Source: Clavibacter sp. B3I6
GTDB taxonomy: Bacteria > Actinomycetota > Actinomycetes > Actinomycetales > Microbacteriaceae
DNA: 64,000 nucleotides
Reading direction: 5' to 3'
Assembly: GCF_030816895.1 (NCBI RefSeq)
Contig: NZ_JAUSYL010000001.1
Span: 2,728,001 to 2,792,000 of the forward strand
The translations under genes and the position numbers were made by a program. The notes under the pieces are model-generated. The model was not told where the DNA came from. It made no database searches and saw nothing but the letters and a program-made list of their open reading frames with translations. Positions 16,408-25,079 of the stretch are shown here, one piece after another (position 1 is the stretch's first letter; every line of letters begins with the position of its first letter).

Positions 16408-18027
16408 GTGCCCCGCCCCGCGATCCCGTCCGTGACCATCGCGACCCCGGAGGTGCAGGCGCTCCGGGCCGATCTCGAGGCGGCGCCCTTCTCCCTGGCC
16501 TCCGCCCTCGACGTGTGGGGCGACGCGGCCGGGCAGGCCCTGCACCGCGGGAACCGGATCCCCGCCCGGCGCGCCGTGGCCGCCGCGCGCACCGTCGACG
16601 GCCTGCCCGCGGCCGCCGCGCTCGCGGCGCTGTTCGTGCTCGGCGATCCGGTCGACGCGGACGACCTCCGCCGCGCGCTGCCCGCCCTCGGCCTGGACGG
16701 CGCCGTCCGGCTGGGGCTGGTCGAGGTCGACGGCGACCGGGTGCGCCCCGCGGTCGATCTCCGTCCCTACGGCTTCATCGACGCGCACGGCGTGGGCGAG
16801 TGGTGGATCGCCTCCGACCTCGGCGAGCTCGCCACCGGCGGCGCGCTGGACGAGGACCACGTGCTCGGCGTCGGCGGCGCGTCCGCCACGCTCAGCGGCC
16901 TCATGATCTCCGCCCCCGTCGCGTCCGCGCTCGACCTCGGGACGGGCTGCGGGATCCAGGCGCTGCACGCGTCCCGGCACGCGGACCGCGTGGTCGCGAC
17001 CGACATCTCCGTCCGCGCCCTCGCCTTCGCGGCGCTCAACGCCGCGCTCAACGGGGTGACCACGATCGAGCTCCGGCTCGGCAGCCTCTTCGAGCCCGTG
17101 GCGGGGGAGCGGTTCGACCACATCGTCTCGAACCCGCCGTTCGTCATCACCCCGCGCGCCGAGGGCGTGCCCGCGTACGAGTACCGCGACGCCGGCCTCG
17201 TGGGCGACGCGCTCGTCGAGGGCGTGGTCGCGGACCTCGTCGACCACCTGGCGCCCGGCGGCGTCGCGCAGCTCCTCGGCAACTGGGAGCACCGCGCGGG
17301 GGAGCCCGGCCTGGAGCGCGTGGCGGGCTGGCTCGACGCGGCCGCGCGGCGCACCGGATCCGGCCTCGACGCCTGGATCGTCGAGCGCGAGGTGCAGGAC
17401 GCGGCGCTGTACGCCGAGACGTGGATCCGCGACGGCGGCACCCGCGCCGGAACCCCGGAGTCCGAGGCCCTCGTCGACGCCTGGCTCGACGACTTCGCGG
17501 CCCGCGGGGTCGACGGCGTCGGGTTCGGCTACCTCACGCTCCGCCGTCCGGCCGCCGGTGCGCCCACGCTCCGCCGCCTCGAGCGGCTGCCCGGCGGCCT
17601 CGGCCACAACCCGACCGGCCTCGGCGACCACCTGCGCGCCTCCCTCGCCGCGCACGACGCGCTGGCCGGGATCGACGACCGCGCGCTCGCGGCACTCGCG
17701 CTCGTGGTGGCGGGCGACGTCACCGAGGAGCGGCACTACTGGCCGGGCGCCGAGGACCCCACGGTCATGACGCTGCGCCAGGGCGCGGGCTTCGGGCGCG
17801 AGGTTCCGCTCGACACGGGGCTCGCGGCGCTGGTCGGCGCGTGCGACGGCGAGCTGGCGGTCGGCGCCATCGTCGACGCGGTCGCGCAGCTCACCTCGGT
17901 GGACGCCGGCGCGCTGCGCGCCGAGCTGCTGCCGCGGATCCGGGCGCTCGTCGCCGACGGCTTCCTCCTGCTGCCGGCCGTGGCCGACGGCGCGACGGTC
18001 GCCGACCGCCCAGCCCGCGACGCCTAG
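16408..18027 (+). CDS. Class I SAM-dependent methyltransferase (RsmC/PrmC-like small MTase domain)
   Basis: A 539-residue protein. Residues 1-165 form an N-terminal region of an actinobacterial type. The methyltransferase core follows: A-L-D-L-G-T-G-C-G-I-Q-A-L-H (motif I, ~173-185), V-A-T-D-I-S-V-R-A-L (motif II) and D-H-I-V-S-N-P-P-F-V (N-P-P-F catalytic motif, ~238-247). NPPF/NPPY enzymes methylate exocyclic amino groups of rRNA bases or of release-factor glutamine. The ~190-residue C-terminal part resembles a small winged-helix-like domain. The target is unknown. The next gene's promoter hexamer contains this gene's stop codon. Confidence 0.85.
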   Translation: MPRPAIPSVTIATPEVQALRADLEAAPFSLASALDVWGDAAGQALHRGNRIPARRAVAAARTVDGLPAAAALAALFVLGDPVDADDLRRALPALGLDGAVRLGLVEVDGDRVRPAVDLRPYGFIDAHGVGEWWIASDLGELATGGALDEDHVLGVGGASATLSGLMISAPVASALDLGTGCGIQALHASRHADRVVATDISVRALAFAALNAALNGVTTIELRLGSLFEPVAGERFDHIVSNPPFVITPRAEGVPAYEYRDAGLVGDALVEGVVADLVDHLAPGGVAQLLGNWEHRAGEPGLERVAGWLDAAARRTGSGLDAWIVEREVQDAALYAETWIRDGGTRAGTPESEALVDAWLDDFAARGVDGVGFGYLTLRRPAAGAPTLRRLERLPGGLGHNPTGLGDHLRASLAAHDALAGIDDRALAALALVVAGDVTEERHYWPGAEDPTVMTLRQGAGFGREVPLDTGLAALVGACDGELAVGAIVDAVAQLTSVDAGALRAELLPRIRALVADGFLLLPAVADGATVADRPARDA

Positions 18028-18036
18028 GATCGCGGG

Positions 18037-18432
18037 GTGACCCGCCGCTCATCCCGCCCCGCCGCCCGTCCCGAGATCGTCCGCGCCGTCGTGCTCGACG
18101 CCGCGCTCGTCGTCGTCTTCGCCCTCGTGGGCCGCGCGAGCCACGGCGAGGACCTCGCGCCGTCGGGCGTCCTCGGCACCGCCTGGCCGTTCCTCGCCGG
18201 AGGGCTCGTGGGCTGGATCGTCGCCCGGGCGTGGCGGAGCCCCTCCCGCGTCGTCCCCACGGGGCTCGTGGTCTGGGCCGTGACGGTGGTCGTCGGCGTC
18301 GTCCTCCGCGCGCTCACGGGCGAGGGCGTCGTGGTGCCGTTCGTCATCACGACCGCGATCATCCTGGGCGTCCTGCTGCTCGGCTGGCGCGCGATCTCGG
18401 CGCTCATCGTCCGCCGGCGCGCGCGGCGCTGA
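18037..18432 (+). CDS. DUF3054 family membrane protein
   Basis: A 131-residue integral membrane protein with four predicted helices (about 18-35, 48-65, 75-92 and 98-122). D-A-A-L-V-V-V-F-A-L-V-G-R-x-S-H in the first helix and W-P-F-L-A-G-G-L-V-G-W match the DUF3054 family; basic residues lie at both ends. Function unknown. TAGGAT (18025-18030) ends 6 nt before the GTG start and includes the stop of the upstream methyltransferase gene, so an own leaderless transcript is likely. It converges on the 18440-18877 gene with 7 bp between. Confidence 0.85.
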   Translation: MTRRSSRPAARPEIVRAVVLDAALVVVFALVGRASHGEDLAPSGVLGTAWPFLAGGLVGWIVARAWRSPSRVVPTGLVVWAVTVVVGVVLRALTGEGVVVPFVITTAIILGVLLLGWRAISALIVRRRARR

Positions 18433-18439
18433 GACCGCT

Positions 18440-18877
18440 CTAGGCAGCCGGCGAGGCGGAGTCCGCCGCCTCCATCACCGCGATGAGCGCCTTGGCGTAG
18501 GCCTCCTCGGCCTCGAGGTCGCGGTGCTCGACCTCCACGCCGTCCATCACGACGAGCACCACGTGCGCGCCGTCCTCCGCGCCGCCGATCTCGCGGCGGA
18601 GCGAGCGGAAGGCGCCGCCGAGCAGGGCCCGCAGCTGGTCCTCGCGCGGCAGCCACAGGCTGTCCTCGAGCGCGACGGAGTCGAGCGCCCACTCGGTCGT
18701 GCCGTTGAAGCCGAGCACGGTGCCCGTGGCGTGCTCGTGCGCCTCGATGGTGAGCTCGCTGATGGTGAACACGTCGGACTCGAAGCCCTGGCCGCGGATC
18801 CGGAACCGGTCGCCGGGCTCGGGGCTCCACTCGAGGCCGAGCTCCAGGAGGGTCGTGGCGTGCGCGGTGGAGATCAT
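18440..18877 (-). CDS. Conserved actinobacterial hypothetical protein (often labelled CpaE-like)
   Basis: A 145-residue soluble protein: M-I-S-T-A-H-A-T-T-L-L-E-L-G-L-E-W with P-E-P-G-D-R-F-R-I near residue 20, F-N-G-T-T-E-W-A-L-D-S-V about 60-70, and W-L-P-R-E-D-Q-L-R-A-L-L. I recognise this as a small actinobacterial family that databases sometimes call pilus assembly protein CpaE. It has no P-loop and lacks CpaE's receiver and ATPase domains, so that name is unlikely to be right. Function unknown. CATACT 6 nt before the ATG fits the leaderless pattern loosely. Confidence 0.8.
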   Translation of the reverse strand: MISTAHATTLLELGLEWSPEPGDRFRIRGQGFESDVFTISELTIEAHEHATGTVLGFNGTTEWALDSVALEDSLWLPREDQLRALLGGAFRSLRREIGGAEDGAHVVLVVMDGVEVEHRDLEAEEAYAKALIAVMEAADSASPAA

Positions 18878-18938
18878 CCGTGCAGTATGCCCGGCGCTCC
18901 CGGGCGTCGCCTCCGCAGATGAGGGAATCCGGGTGCGT

Positions 18939-18944
18939 TAGATT
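18939..18944 (+). promoter_or_regulatory. Possible -10 (TAGATT) of LacI-family gene
   Basis: TAGATT lies about 50 bp before the ATG at 18996 in an otherwise GC-rich stretch. This gene has a leader and a good ribosome site (GGGGAGGACC). Confidence 0.4.
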
Positions 18945-18995
18945 CGGGGACACCGCCCGCGGCGCATCCCGCGGCCGGCCGGCCCGGGGAGGACC

Positions 18996-20003
18996 ATGCG
19001 CGCGACAGTCAAGGACGTCGCGGCGCGCGCCGGCGTCTCCCCGAAGACCGTGTCCAACGTGGTCACCGGCCGCGTCGCCGTGAGCCCCGCCACCCGGGAG
19101 CGCGTCGAGCGCGCGGTCGACGAGCTCGACTACGTGCCGAACCTCAGCGCCCGCGGGCTCCGCAACGGGCGCACCGGCGTGATCGCGGTGGCCCTCCCGG
19201 ACCTCGGCACGGCGTACTCCGCGGAGCTCGCCCACCACCTGGTGGAGGTGGCGCACGAGGCCGGCTACAGCATCCAGATGGAGGAGACGGGCTCGCGCCC
19301 CGACCGCGAGCGCGACCTCATGTCGCGGGCGCGCGAGCACCTCGTCGACGGCCTGATCCTCAACCCCGTGCTGCTGTCGAAGAGCGCCATCGTGCGCGCC
19401 GAGTCGCTGCCGCCCGTCGTCGTGATCGGCGAGGTCGAGCAGGAGATCGCGGACCGGGTGGGCGTCGACAGCGTGGCGGCCGCCCGTGACATGACGCGCT
19501 TCCTCCTGGCGACCGGCGCCCGGCGCATCGCCGCGGTGGGCACGGCCACGCGCGAGGAGTCCGCCGCGGGCGACCTCCGGCGGATCGGCTACCGGCGCGC
19601 GATGGAGGAGGCGGGCGAGGCGCCGATCGAGATCGACCGCACGGGCTGGACGAGCGCGTCCGGAGCGGAGGCCGTCAAGACCTGGCTCGCCGACGGCAAT
19701 CCGCTGCCGGACGCGCTGTTCTGCTTCACCGACGGCCTCGCGTTCGGCGTCCTGCGCGCCCTCGCCGACCACGGCGTGCGCGTGCCCGAGGACGTGCAGG
19801 TCGCGGGCTTCGACGACGTCGACCAGTCCCGCTTCTCGATCCCCACCCTCACCACCGTCCACTTCGACATCCGCGCGTACGCGGAGGCGGCCGTGGGGCA
19901 GCTCGTGCGCCGGATCGAGGAGCGCGAGGGGCCGCCCGTGCAGCTCGTGATCCCGCACCGCATCGTCGTCCGGGGCAGCACGCGGACCTCGATCCCGGCC
20001 TGA
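18996..20003 (+). CDS. LacI-family transcriptional regulator
   Basis: A 335-residue LacI/GalR regulator. Residues 4-50 hold the helix-turn-helix and hinge (T-V-K-D-V-A-A-R-A-G-V-S-P-K-T-V-S-N-V-V-T-G), followed by V-P-N-L-S-A-R-G-L-R. The periplasmic-binding-protein-like sensor domain fills the rest, with A-V-G-T-A-T-R and V-A-G-F-D-D-V-D near 265. It sits 98 bp upstream of an ABC sugar transporter and GH51 operon on the same strand and most likely represses it, with arabinose or an arabino-oligosaccharide as inducer (inferred). A candidate operator lies before the transporter genes. Confidence 0.93.
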   Translation: MRATVKDVAARAGVSPKTVSNVVTGRVAVSPATRERVERAVDELDYVPNLSARGLRNGRTGVIAVALPDLGTAYSAELAHHLVEVAHEAGYSIQMEETGSRPDRERDLMSRAREHLVDGLILNPVLLSKSAIVRAESLPPVVVIGEVEQEIADRVGVDSVAAARDMTRFLLATGARRIAAVGTATREESAAGDLRRIGYRRAMEEAGEAPIEIDRTGWTSASGAEAVKTWLADGNPLPDALFCFTDGLAFGVLRALADHGVRVPEDVQVAGFDDVDQSRFSIPTLTTVHFDIRAYAEAAVGQLVRRIEEREGPPVQLVIPHRIVVRGSTRTSIPA

Positions 20004-20058
20004 GAGCGCTCCCTCGGCTCGTCCCGCGGAATCGTCATCCCGAAATGTTGCGCGGGGC

Positions 20059-20074
20059 GTTACAACGATGTAAT
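20059..20074 (+). promoter_or_regulatory. Candidate LacI-family operator overlapping a -10 element
   Basis: GTTACA-ACGA-TGTAAT is a near-perfect palindrome with a central CG, the form of LacI/GalR operators. Its right arm TGTAAT resembles a -10 box 28 bp before the binding-protein ATG, so binding would block the promoter. Confidence 0.6.
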
Positions 20075-20101
20075 GATTCGGGGATCACGAAGGGGTGATC
20101 G

Positions 20102-21454
20102 ATGGATTCGAATGAGAACTACACCGGGGGACGACCCTCGGCCTGGTCCAGGCGCCAGCTGCTCATGGGCGGCGCGACCGCCCTCGGCGGCATCTTCCTC
20201 GCGGGAGGACTCTCGGGCTGCGCGCCCGGGGTCGCGTCCGCCGGCGGCATCGTGGACCTGAAGTACTGGCACCTGCTCTCCGGCGGTGACGGCATCCGCA
20301 TGGCCGCCATGGTGCAGGAGGCGAACGACTCCGGCGACGGCTTCGCGGTCGAGCAGACGGTGCTCGCCTGGGGGGCGCCGTACTACACGAAGCTCGCCAT
20401 GGCGTCGGTCGGCGGGCGCGCCCCGGAGCTCGCCGTCATGCACGCGGCCCGCGTGCCCGGCTTCGCGCCCGGCGGCCTGCTGGACCCGTGGGACCTCGAC
20501 GAGCTCGCGGAGCTCGGCGTGCGCGAGAGCGACTTCGAGCCCCGGGTGTGGGAGAAGGGGCTGTTCGAGGGGCAGCTGTACTCCATCGCCCTCGACAGCC
20601 ACCCGTTCGTCATGATGTACAACACCGACATCGCGGGCGAGGCCGGGGTGCTCGGCGACGACGGCCAGATGGCGCCCGTCGACTCGCCCGACCAGTTCCT
20701 CGACGTCATGCGCAAGATGCAGGCGGTGACGGGCGTCCACGGGTTGAGCTTCGGCTACCTGGGCGACGGCGCGCAGATGTGGCGCGCGTTCTACACGTTC
20801 TACAAGCAGATGGGCGGCGACATGGAGCTGCCCACGGGCGGCGAGGTCGTCTACGACCGCGAGAAGGCCATCGCCTCGCTGGAGTTCATCCAGTCGCTGC
20901 TCGACGGCACGATCGCCACGCCGAGCGGTGACGCCGGCAACGCCATCGCGGAGTTCGCGGGCACCAAGAGCGGGGCCATCTTCACGGGCGTGTGGGAGCT
21001 CCCCACATTCCAGACCGCGGAGATGCCCTTCGACGCCATGCCGATCCCGAACCTCTTCGGCACGGCGGCGACCTACGCGGACTCGCACGCGTTCGTCCTC
21101 CCGCACCAGAACTCGCCGGACCCGGTCAAGCGCCGGAAGACGTACGAGTTCGTCGCGGACATGCTCAAGAACTCCCTGCAGTGGGCGGGGGCCGGCCACA
21201 TCCCCGCGTACAAGCCCGTGATCGACAGCCCCGACTACGCGGACCTGCTGCCCCAGGCGCACTACGCGAACGCGGCCGAGCAGATCAACTACGACCCCGT
21301 GGCCTACTTCACCGGCTCCGGATCGGACTTCCAGTCCTTCTTCGCGGAGAACGTGCAGAACGTCTTCCTCGGGCGGCAGGACGCGGCCGAGGGCATCGAC
21401 GCGTTCGTGCGCCAGATCAACGCCCTGCTCGCCAAGCCCAACCCCACGGCCTGA
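20102..21454 (+). CDS. ABC sugar transporter substrate-binding lipoprotein
   Basis: A 450-residue extracellular solute-binding protein (family 1). The N terminus has a twin-arginine motif S-R-R-Q-L-L-M-G (Arg17-Arg18), a hydrophobic stretch and lipobox L-S-G-C with Cys40. It should therefore be exported folded by Tat and lipidated. The mature part has the maltose/arabino-oligosaccharide binding fold, with K-Y-W-H-L-L-S-G-G-D at its start and a G-V-W-E-L-P-T segment near 300. GAAGGGG lies before the ATG. It is the first gene of a binding protein-permease-permease-GH51 unit. No ATPase gene is present, so a shared MsmX/MsmK-type ATPase elsewhere is expected. Confidence 0.93.
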   Translation: MDSNENYTGGRPSAWSRRQLLMGGATALGGIFLAGGLSGCAPGVASAGGIVDLKYWHLLSGGDGIRMAAMVQEANDSGDGFAVEQTVLAWGAPYYTKLAMASVGGRAPELAVMHAARVPGFAPGGLLDPWDLDELAELGVRESDFEPRVWEKGLFEGQLYSIALDSHPFVMMYNTDIAGEAGVLGDDGQMAPVDSPDQFLDVMRKMQAVTGVHGLSFGYLGDGAQMWRAFYTFYKQMGGDMELPTGGEVVYDREKAIASLEFIQSLLDGTIATPSGDAGNAIAEFAGTKSGAIFTGVWELPTFQTAEMPFDAMPIPNLFGTAATYADSHAFVLPHQNSPDPVKRRKTYEFVADMLKNSLQWAGAGHIPAYKPVIDSPDYADLLPQAHYANAAEQINYDPVAYFTGSGSDFQSFFAENVQNVFLGRQDAAEGIDAFVRQINALLAKPNPTA

Positions 21455-21527
21455 TCCCGGCCCGACCCCCTCCGGCCCGGCCGGATCCGCACGAGCTCAT
21501 CCAGCGATACGACGAAGGAGTCCATTC

Positions 21528-22475
21528 GTGACAACGGCAGCACCACCCACCCCCGTCGCTCCCGCGGCGAAGACCGCGGGCGCGGGCCCGCAGAAGGCCC
21601 CGCCCCGGGTCCGCCCCAAGGAGCAGATGCAGGGCATCCTGTTCATCGCCCCCTTCGTGATCACCTTCCTGCTGTTCCTCGTCTGGCCGGTGCTCTACGG
21701 GTTCTTCCAGAGCCTCACCGGCCAGAGCCTCACGGGGGCCAACGGGCAGATCATCGGCTTCGACAACTACGCCGAGGCGTTCGGCGACGCCCAGATGTGG
21801 CGCTCGCTCGGCAACACCGTGGTGTTCACCATCGCGAGCACGGTCCCGCTCCTCGTCGTCGGCCTCGTGATGGCGCTCCTCGTGAACCTCGGGCTCCCCG
21901 GCCAGTGGCTGTGGCGGCTGTCGTTCTTCCTGCCGTACCTGCTGGCGTCCACGGTCGTCTCGCTGTTCTGGCTCTGGATGTACAACCCGCAGCTCGGCGT
22001 GATCAACGCCATCGGCGGCGCGCTCGGGCTCCCGCAGCCCGCCTGGCTGCAGGACGCGAACTTCGCGATGGCGAGCGTCGTCGTCACCACGGTCTGGTGG
22101 ACGGTCGGCTTCAACTTCCTCATCTACCTGGCGGCGCTGCAGAACATCCCCGACCAGCAGTACGAGGCGGCGGCCCTCGACGGCGCGGGCAAGTGGCGCC
22201 AGCTCCTCTCCATCACCATCCCGCAGCTCGGCCCGACCACCGGCCTCCTCGCGATCCTGCAGGTGCTCGCGTCGCTCAAGGTGTTCGACCAGATCTACCA
22301 GATGACCGCGGGCGGCCCCGGCGGGGCGACCCGGCCCATCGTGCAGTACGTGTTCGAGACCGGCTTCACCGGCTTCCGCCTCGGCTACTCGGCCGCCATC
22401 TCGTACATCTTCTTCGCCCTGATCGTCGTGATCTCGGTCATCCAGTTCACCGCGACGTCCCGGAGGAAGTCATGA
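21528..22475 (+). CDS. ABC sugar transporter permease (MalF-type)
   Basis: A 315-residue inner-membrane permease with six main helices after a ~35-residue Pro/Ala-rich cytoplasmic lead. The EAA loop that docks the ATPase reads E-A-A-A-L-D-G-A-G-K-W-R-Q near residues 210-222. It is the first of the permease pair that forms the translocation channel with the next gene. The GTG start is preceded by AAGGAG 7 nt upstream. Its stop overlaps the next start by ATGA. The substrate is probably an arabinose oligomer, judging from the adjacent GH51 gene. Confidence 0.93.
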   Translation: MTTAAPPTPVAPAAKTAGAGPQKAPPRVRPKEQMQGILFIAPFVITFLLFLVWPVLYGFFQSLTGQSLTGANGQIIGFDNYAEAFGDAQMWRSLGNTVVFTIASTVPLLVVGLVMALLVNLGLPGQWLWRLSFFLPYLLASTVVSLFWLWMYNPQLGVINAIGGALGLPQPAWLQDANFAMASVVVTTVWWTVGFNFLIYLAALQNIPDQQYEAAALDGAGKWRQLLSITIPQLGPTTGLLAILQVLASLKVFDQIYQMTAGGPGGATRPIVQYVFETGFTGFRLGYSAAISYIFFALIVVISVIQFTATSRRKS

Positions 22476-23386
22476 CCACCGCCACCCGTCCGGCGCCCGT
22501 CGGCGCCCCGCCCCGGAGCCGCTCCGCCGCCGTCGCCCGCGAGGGCCGCACCGAGAAGCCGCGCTTCGACCTGGCGAAGGTCGTCGCGCTCATCGTCCTC
22601 GGGGTCATGTCCGCCGTCTGGCTCCTCCCGTTCCTCTGGGCGGTGCTCACGTCGTTCAAGTCGGAGACGGACGCGGCCGCGTCCCCGGTGACCATCCTCC
22701 CCGCCGGCGGCTTCACCCTCGACGCCTACGCCAGCGTGCTCGGCGGCGGCAGCATCCCGCTGTGGACGTGGAACAGCCTCATCACCAGCGTGGTCATCAC
22801 CGTCGTGTCGATCGTCTTCTCGGCGCTCGCGGGCTACGCGCTCAGCCGCATCGACTTCCGCGGCAAGAAGCTGCTGATGGGGGCGATCATCGCGTCGATC
22901 ATCATCCCGCCGCAGATCCTGATCGTCCCGCTCTTCTACCAGATGCTGTCCTTCGACCTGGTGGACACCCTCTGGGCCGTGATCCTGCCGCAGATCGTGC
23001 AGCCGGCCATGGTGTTCATCCTGAAGAAGTTCTTCGACCAGATCCCCGTCGAGCTCGAGGACGCCGCCCGCGTCGACGGCGCGAACCGGGTCCGGGTGTT
23101 CCTGCAGATCGTGCTCCCGCTGTCGCGCCCCATCCTCTCGGCGGTGTCGATCTTCGTGTTCATCGGCGCCTGGAACAACTTCCTCTGGCCCTTCATCGCC
23201 ACCAACGACGCGTCGCTCATGACGCTGCCGGTGGGGCTGCAGACCGTGAAGAGCGCCTACGGGATCCAGTACGCGCAGAACATGGCCTCCGCCGTGCTCG
23301 CCGCGCTGCCGCTGATCATCGTGTTCCTCTTCTTCCAGCGCCAGATCATCAAGGGCATCTCGACCACCGGGTTCGGCGGGCAGTGA
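22472..23386 (+). CDS. ABC sugar transporter permease (MalG-type)
   Basis: A 304-residue permease, partner of the preceding one. The ATG at 22472 overlaps the upstream stop (ATGA) behind a GGAGGAAG site. Six helices are visible, starting near residue 38 (A-L-I-V-L-G-V-M-S-A-V-W-L-L-P-F). The EAA motif is E-L-E-D-A-A-R-V-D-G-A-N-R-V-R, around residue 195-209, and the C terminus ends I-K-G-I-S-T-T-G-F-G-G-Q, typical of carbohydrate-uptake family permeases. It is followed after 85 bp by the GH51 gene. Confidence 0.93.
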   Translation: MTTATRPAPVGAPPRSRSAAVAREGRTEKPRFDLAKVVALIVLGVMSAVWLLPFLWAVLTSFKSETDAAASPVTILPAGGFTLDAYASVLGGGSIPLWTWNSLITSVVITVVSIVFSALAGYALSRIDFRGKKLLMGAIIASIIIPPQILIVPLFYQMLSFDLVDTLWAVILPQIVQPAMVFILKKFFDQIPVELEDAARVDGANRVRVFLQIVLPLSRPILSAVSIFVFIGAWNNFLWPFIATNDASLMTLPVGLQTVKSAYGIQYAQNMASAVLAALPLIIVFLFFQRQIIKGISTTGFGGQ

Positions 23387-23471
23387 CCGCCCGCCCCGCA
23401 CCCGCCACCGACCGATCCACCCACCCCGCCCGGGACGCACGCGCCCGGCCGTCCGTCCAGGAGGACGCTCC

Positions 23472-25010
23472 ATGACCCGCGCCCGCATCACCATCGACCG
23501 CGACTTCACCATCGGCGACGTGCCCCGCCGCCTGTTCGGCTCGTTCGTCGAGCACATGGGCCGGTGCGTCTATACCGGCATCTACGAGCCCGGGCACCCC
23601 ACCGCGACGCCCGAGGGCTACCGGCAGGACGTGCTCGACCTCACCAAGGAGCTCGGGGCGACGGTCGTCCGCTACCCCGGCGGCAACTTCGTCTCCGGCT
23701 ACGACTGGGAGGACGGCGTCGGCCCGGTGGAGGACCGACCCCGCCGCCTCGACGGCGCCTGGCACACGGTGGAGACGAACGCGTTCGGCCTGCACGAGTT
23801 CATGGGCTGGTCGAAGGCCGCCGGCGTCGAGGTGATGGAGGCCATCAACCTCGGCACGCGCGGCGTCGACGCGGCGCGCTCGCTCGTGGAGTACGCGAAC
23901 CACCCCGGCGGATCGAAGTACTCCGACATGCGTCGACGCAACGGCGCCGAGGAGCCCTTCGACATCAAGCTGTGGTGCCTCGGCAACGAGCTCGACGGTC
24001 CGTGGCAGATCGGGCACAAGACGCCCGACGAGTACGGGCGCCTCGCACAGGAGGCCGGCAAGGCCATGCGCCTGGTGGATCCGAGCATCGAGCTGGTCGC
24101 GTGCGGCAGCTCCAACTCGGGCATGCCGACGTTCGGGCAGTGGGAGCAGACCGTGCTCGGCCACACCTACGACGTCGTCGACTACATCTCGCTGCACGCC
24201 TACTACCAGGAGCAGGAGGGCGACGTGCGGAGCTTCCTGGCGAGCTCCGTCGACATGGACTTCTTCATCGAGTCCGTCGTCGCGACCGCCGACGCCACCG
24301 GCGCGCGCCTGAAGAACCGCAAGCGCATCGACCTCTCGTTCGACGAGTGGAACGTCTGGTACCAGCGCGGGCTCGACGGCGAGGACCAGCCGCACCGCAT
24401 CGAGAAGGCCGGCTGGCGCGAGCACCCCCGCGTGATCGAGGACGAGTACAACGTGACGGACGCCGTCGTCGTGGGCACGCTCCTCAACTCGCTGCTGCGG
24501 CACGGCGACCGGGTGAAGATCGCGAACCAGGCCCAGCTCGTCAACGTGATCGCGCCGATCCGGAGCGAGGAGGCCGGACCCGCCTGGCGCCAGTCGATCT
24601 TCTGGCCGTTCGCCCGCATGGCGCAGCTCGCGACGGGACGGATCCTCCAGGTCGAGGTCGACAGCGACCGCTACGACAACGACCGCTTCGGCACGGCCGA
24701 CGTCGTCGACGTGAGCGCGACGTGGGACGACGAGGCCGGCACCGTGTCCCTCTTCCTCGCGAACCGCGACCTCGAGGAGTCGGCGTCCACCGAGGTCGCG
24801 CTCCGCGGGCTCGACGTCGGCCGGGTCCTCCGGGCCGAGGTCCTGCGCGTGCCCGAGGGCGGAGACCGCTTCACGAGCAACACCGAGCAGTCGGGTGAGC
24901 AGGTCGGCCTCGTGCCGCTCGAGGGCGTGCACGCCGAGGGCGGCCTGCTGACGCTCACGCTCCCGGCGCTGTCGTGGGCGGTCGTGGTCCTGGACGTCAC
25001 GCGGAGCTGA
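23472..25010 (+). CDS. GH51 alpha-L-arabinofuranosidase
   Basis: A 512-residue glycoside hydrolase 51, removing terminal alpha-L-arabinofuranosyl units from arabinan or arabinoxylan oligomers. The acid/base is Glu173 in W-C-L-G-N-E-L-D-G-P-W, and the nucleophile is Glu292 in S-F-D-E-W-N-V-W-Y. The N-terminal G-S-F-V-E-H-M-G-R-C-V-Y-T-G-I-Y-E is the usual family opening, and a C-terminal beta domain completes the fold. No signal peptide is present, so it should act in the cytoplasm on imported oligomers. AGGAGG precedes the ATG. It is the last gene of the operon and is closed by a strong hairpin. Confidence 0.95.
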   Translation: MTRARITIDRDFTIGDVPRRLFGSFVEHMGRCVYTGIYEPGHPTATPEGYRQDVLDLTKELGATVVRYPGGNFVSGYDWEDGVGPVEDRPRRLDGAWHTVETNAFGLHEFMGWSKAAGVEVMEAINLGTRGVDAARSLVEYANHPGGSKYSDMRRRNGAEEPFDIKLWCLGNELDGPWQIGHKTPDEYGRLAQEAGKAMRLVDPSIELVACGSSNSGMPTFGQWEQTVLGHTYDVVDYISLHAYYQEQEGDVRSFLASSVDMDFFIESVVATADATGARLKNRKRIDLSFDEWNVWYQRGLDGEDQPHRIEKAGWREHPRVIEDEYNVTDAVVVGTLLNSLLRHGDRVKIANQAQLVNVIAPIRSEEAGPAWRQSIFWPFARMAQLATGRILQVEVDSDRYDNDRFGTADVVDVSATWDDEAGTVSLFLANRDLEESASTEVALRGLDVGRVLRAEVLRVPEGGDRFTSNTEQSGEQVGLVPLEGVHAEGGLLTLTLPALSWAVVVLDVTRS

Positions 25011-25020
25011 CGCTCGACGC

Positions 25021-25065
25021 ACGACGACGGCCCGCCCTGCGCGATGCAGGGCGGGCCGTCGTCGT
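25021..25065. terminator. Bidirectional hairpin terminator
   Basis: A perfect 20-bp stem (25021-25040 with 25046-25065) and 5-nt loop lie between the converging GH51 and HtrA genes, so it can serve both. Confidence 0.9.
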
Positions 25066-25079
25066 CGTGGTGGAGGGGA

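Noticed and set aside
18440..18877. Pilus assembly protein CpaE
   Set aside because: The protein is only 145 residues and has no P-loop or receiver domain; no other pilus genes are nearby.
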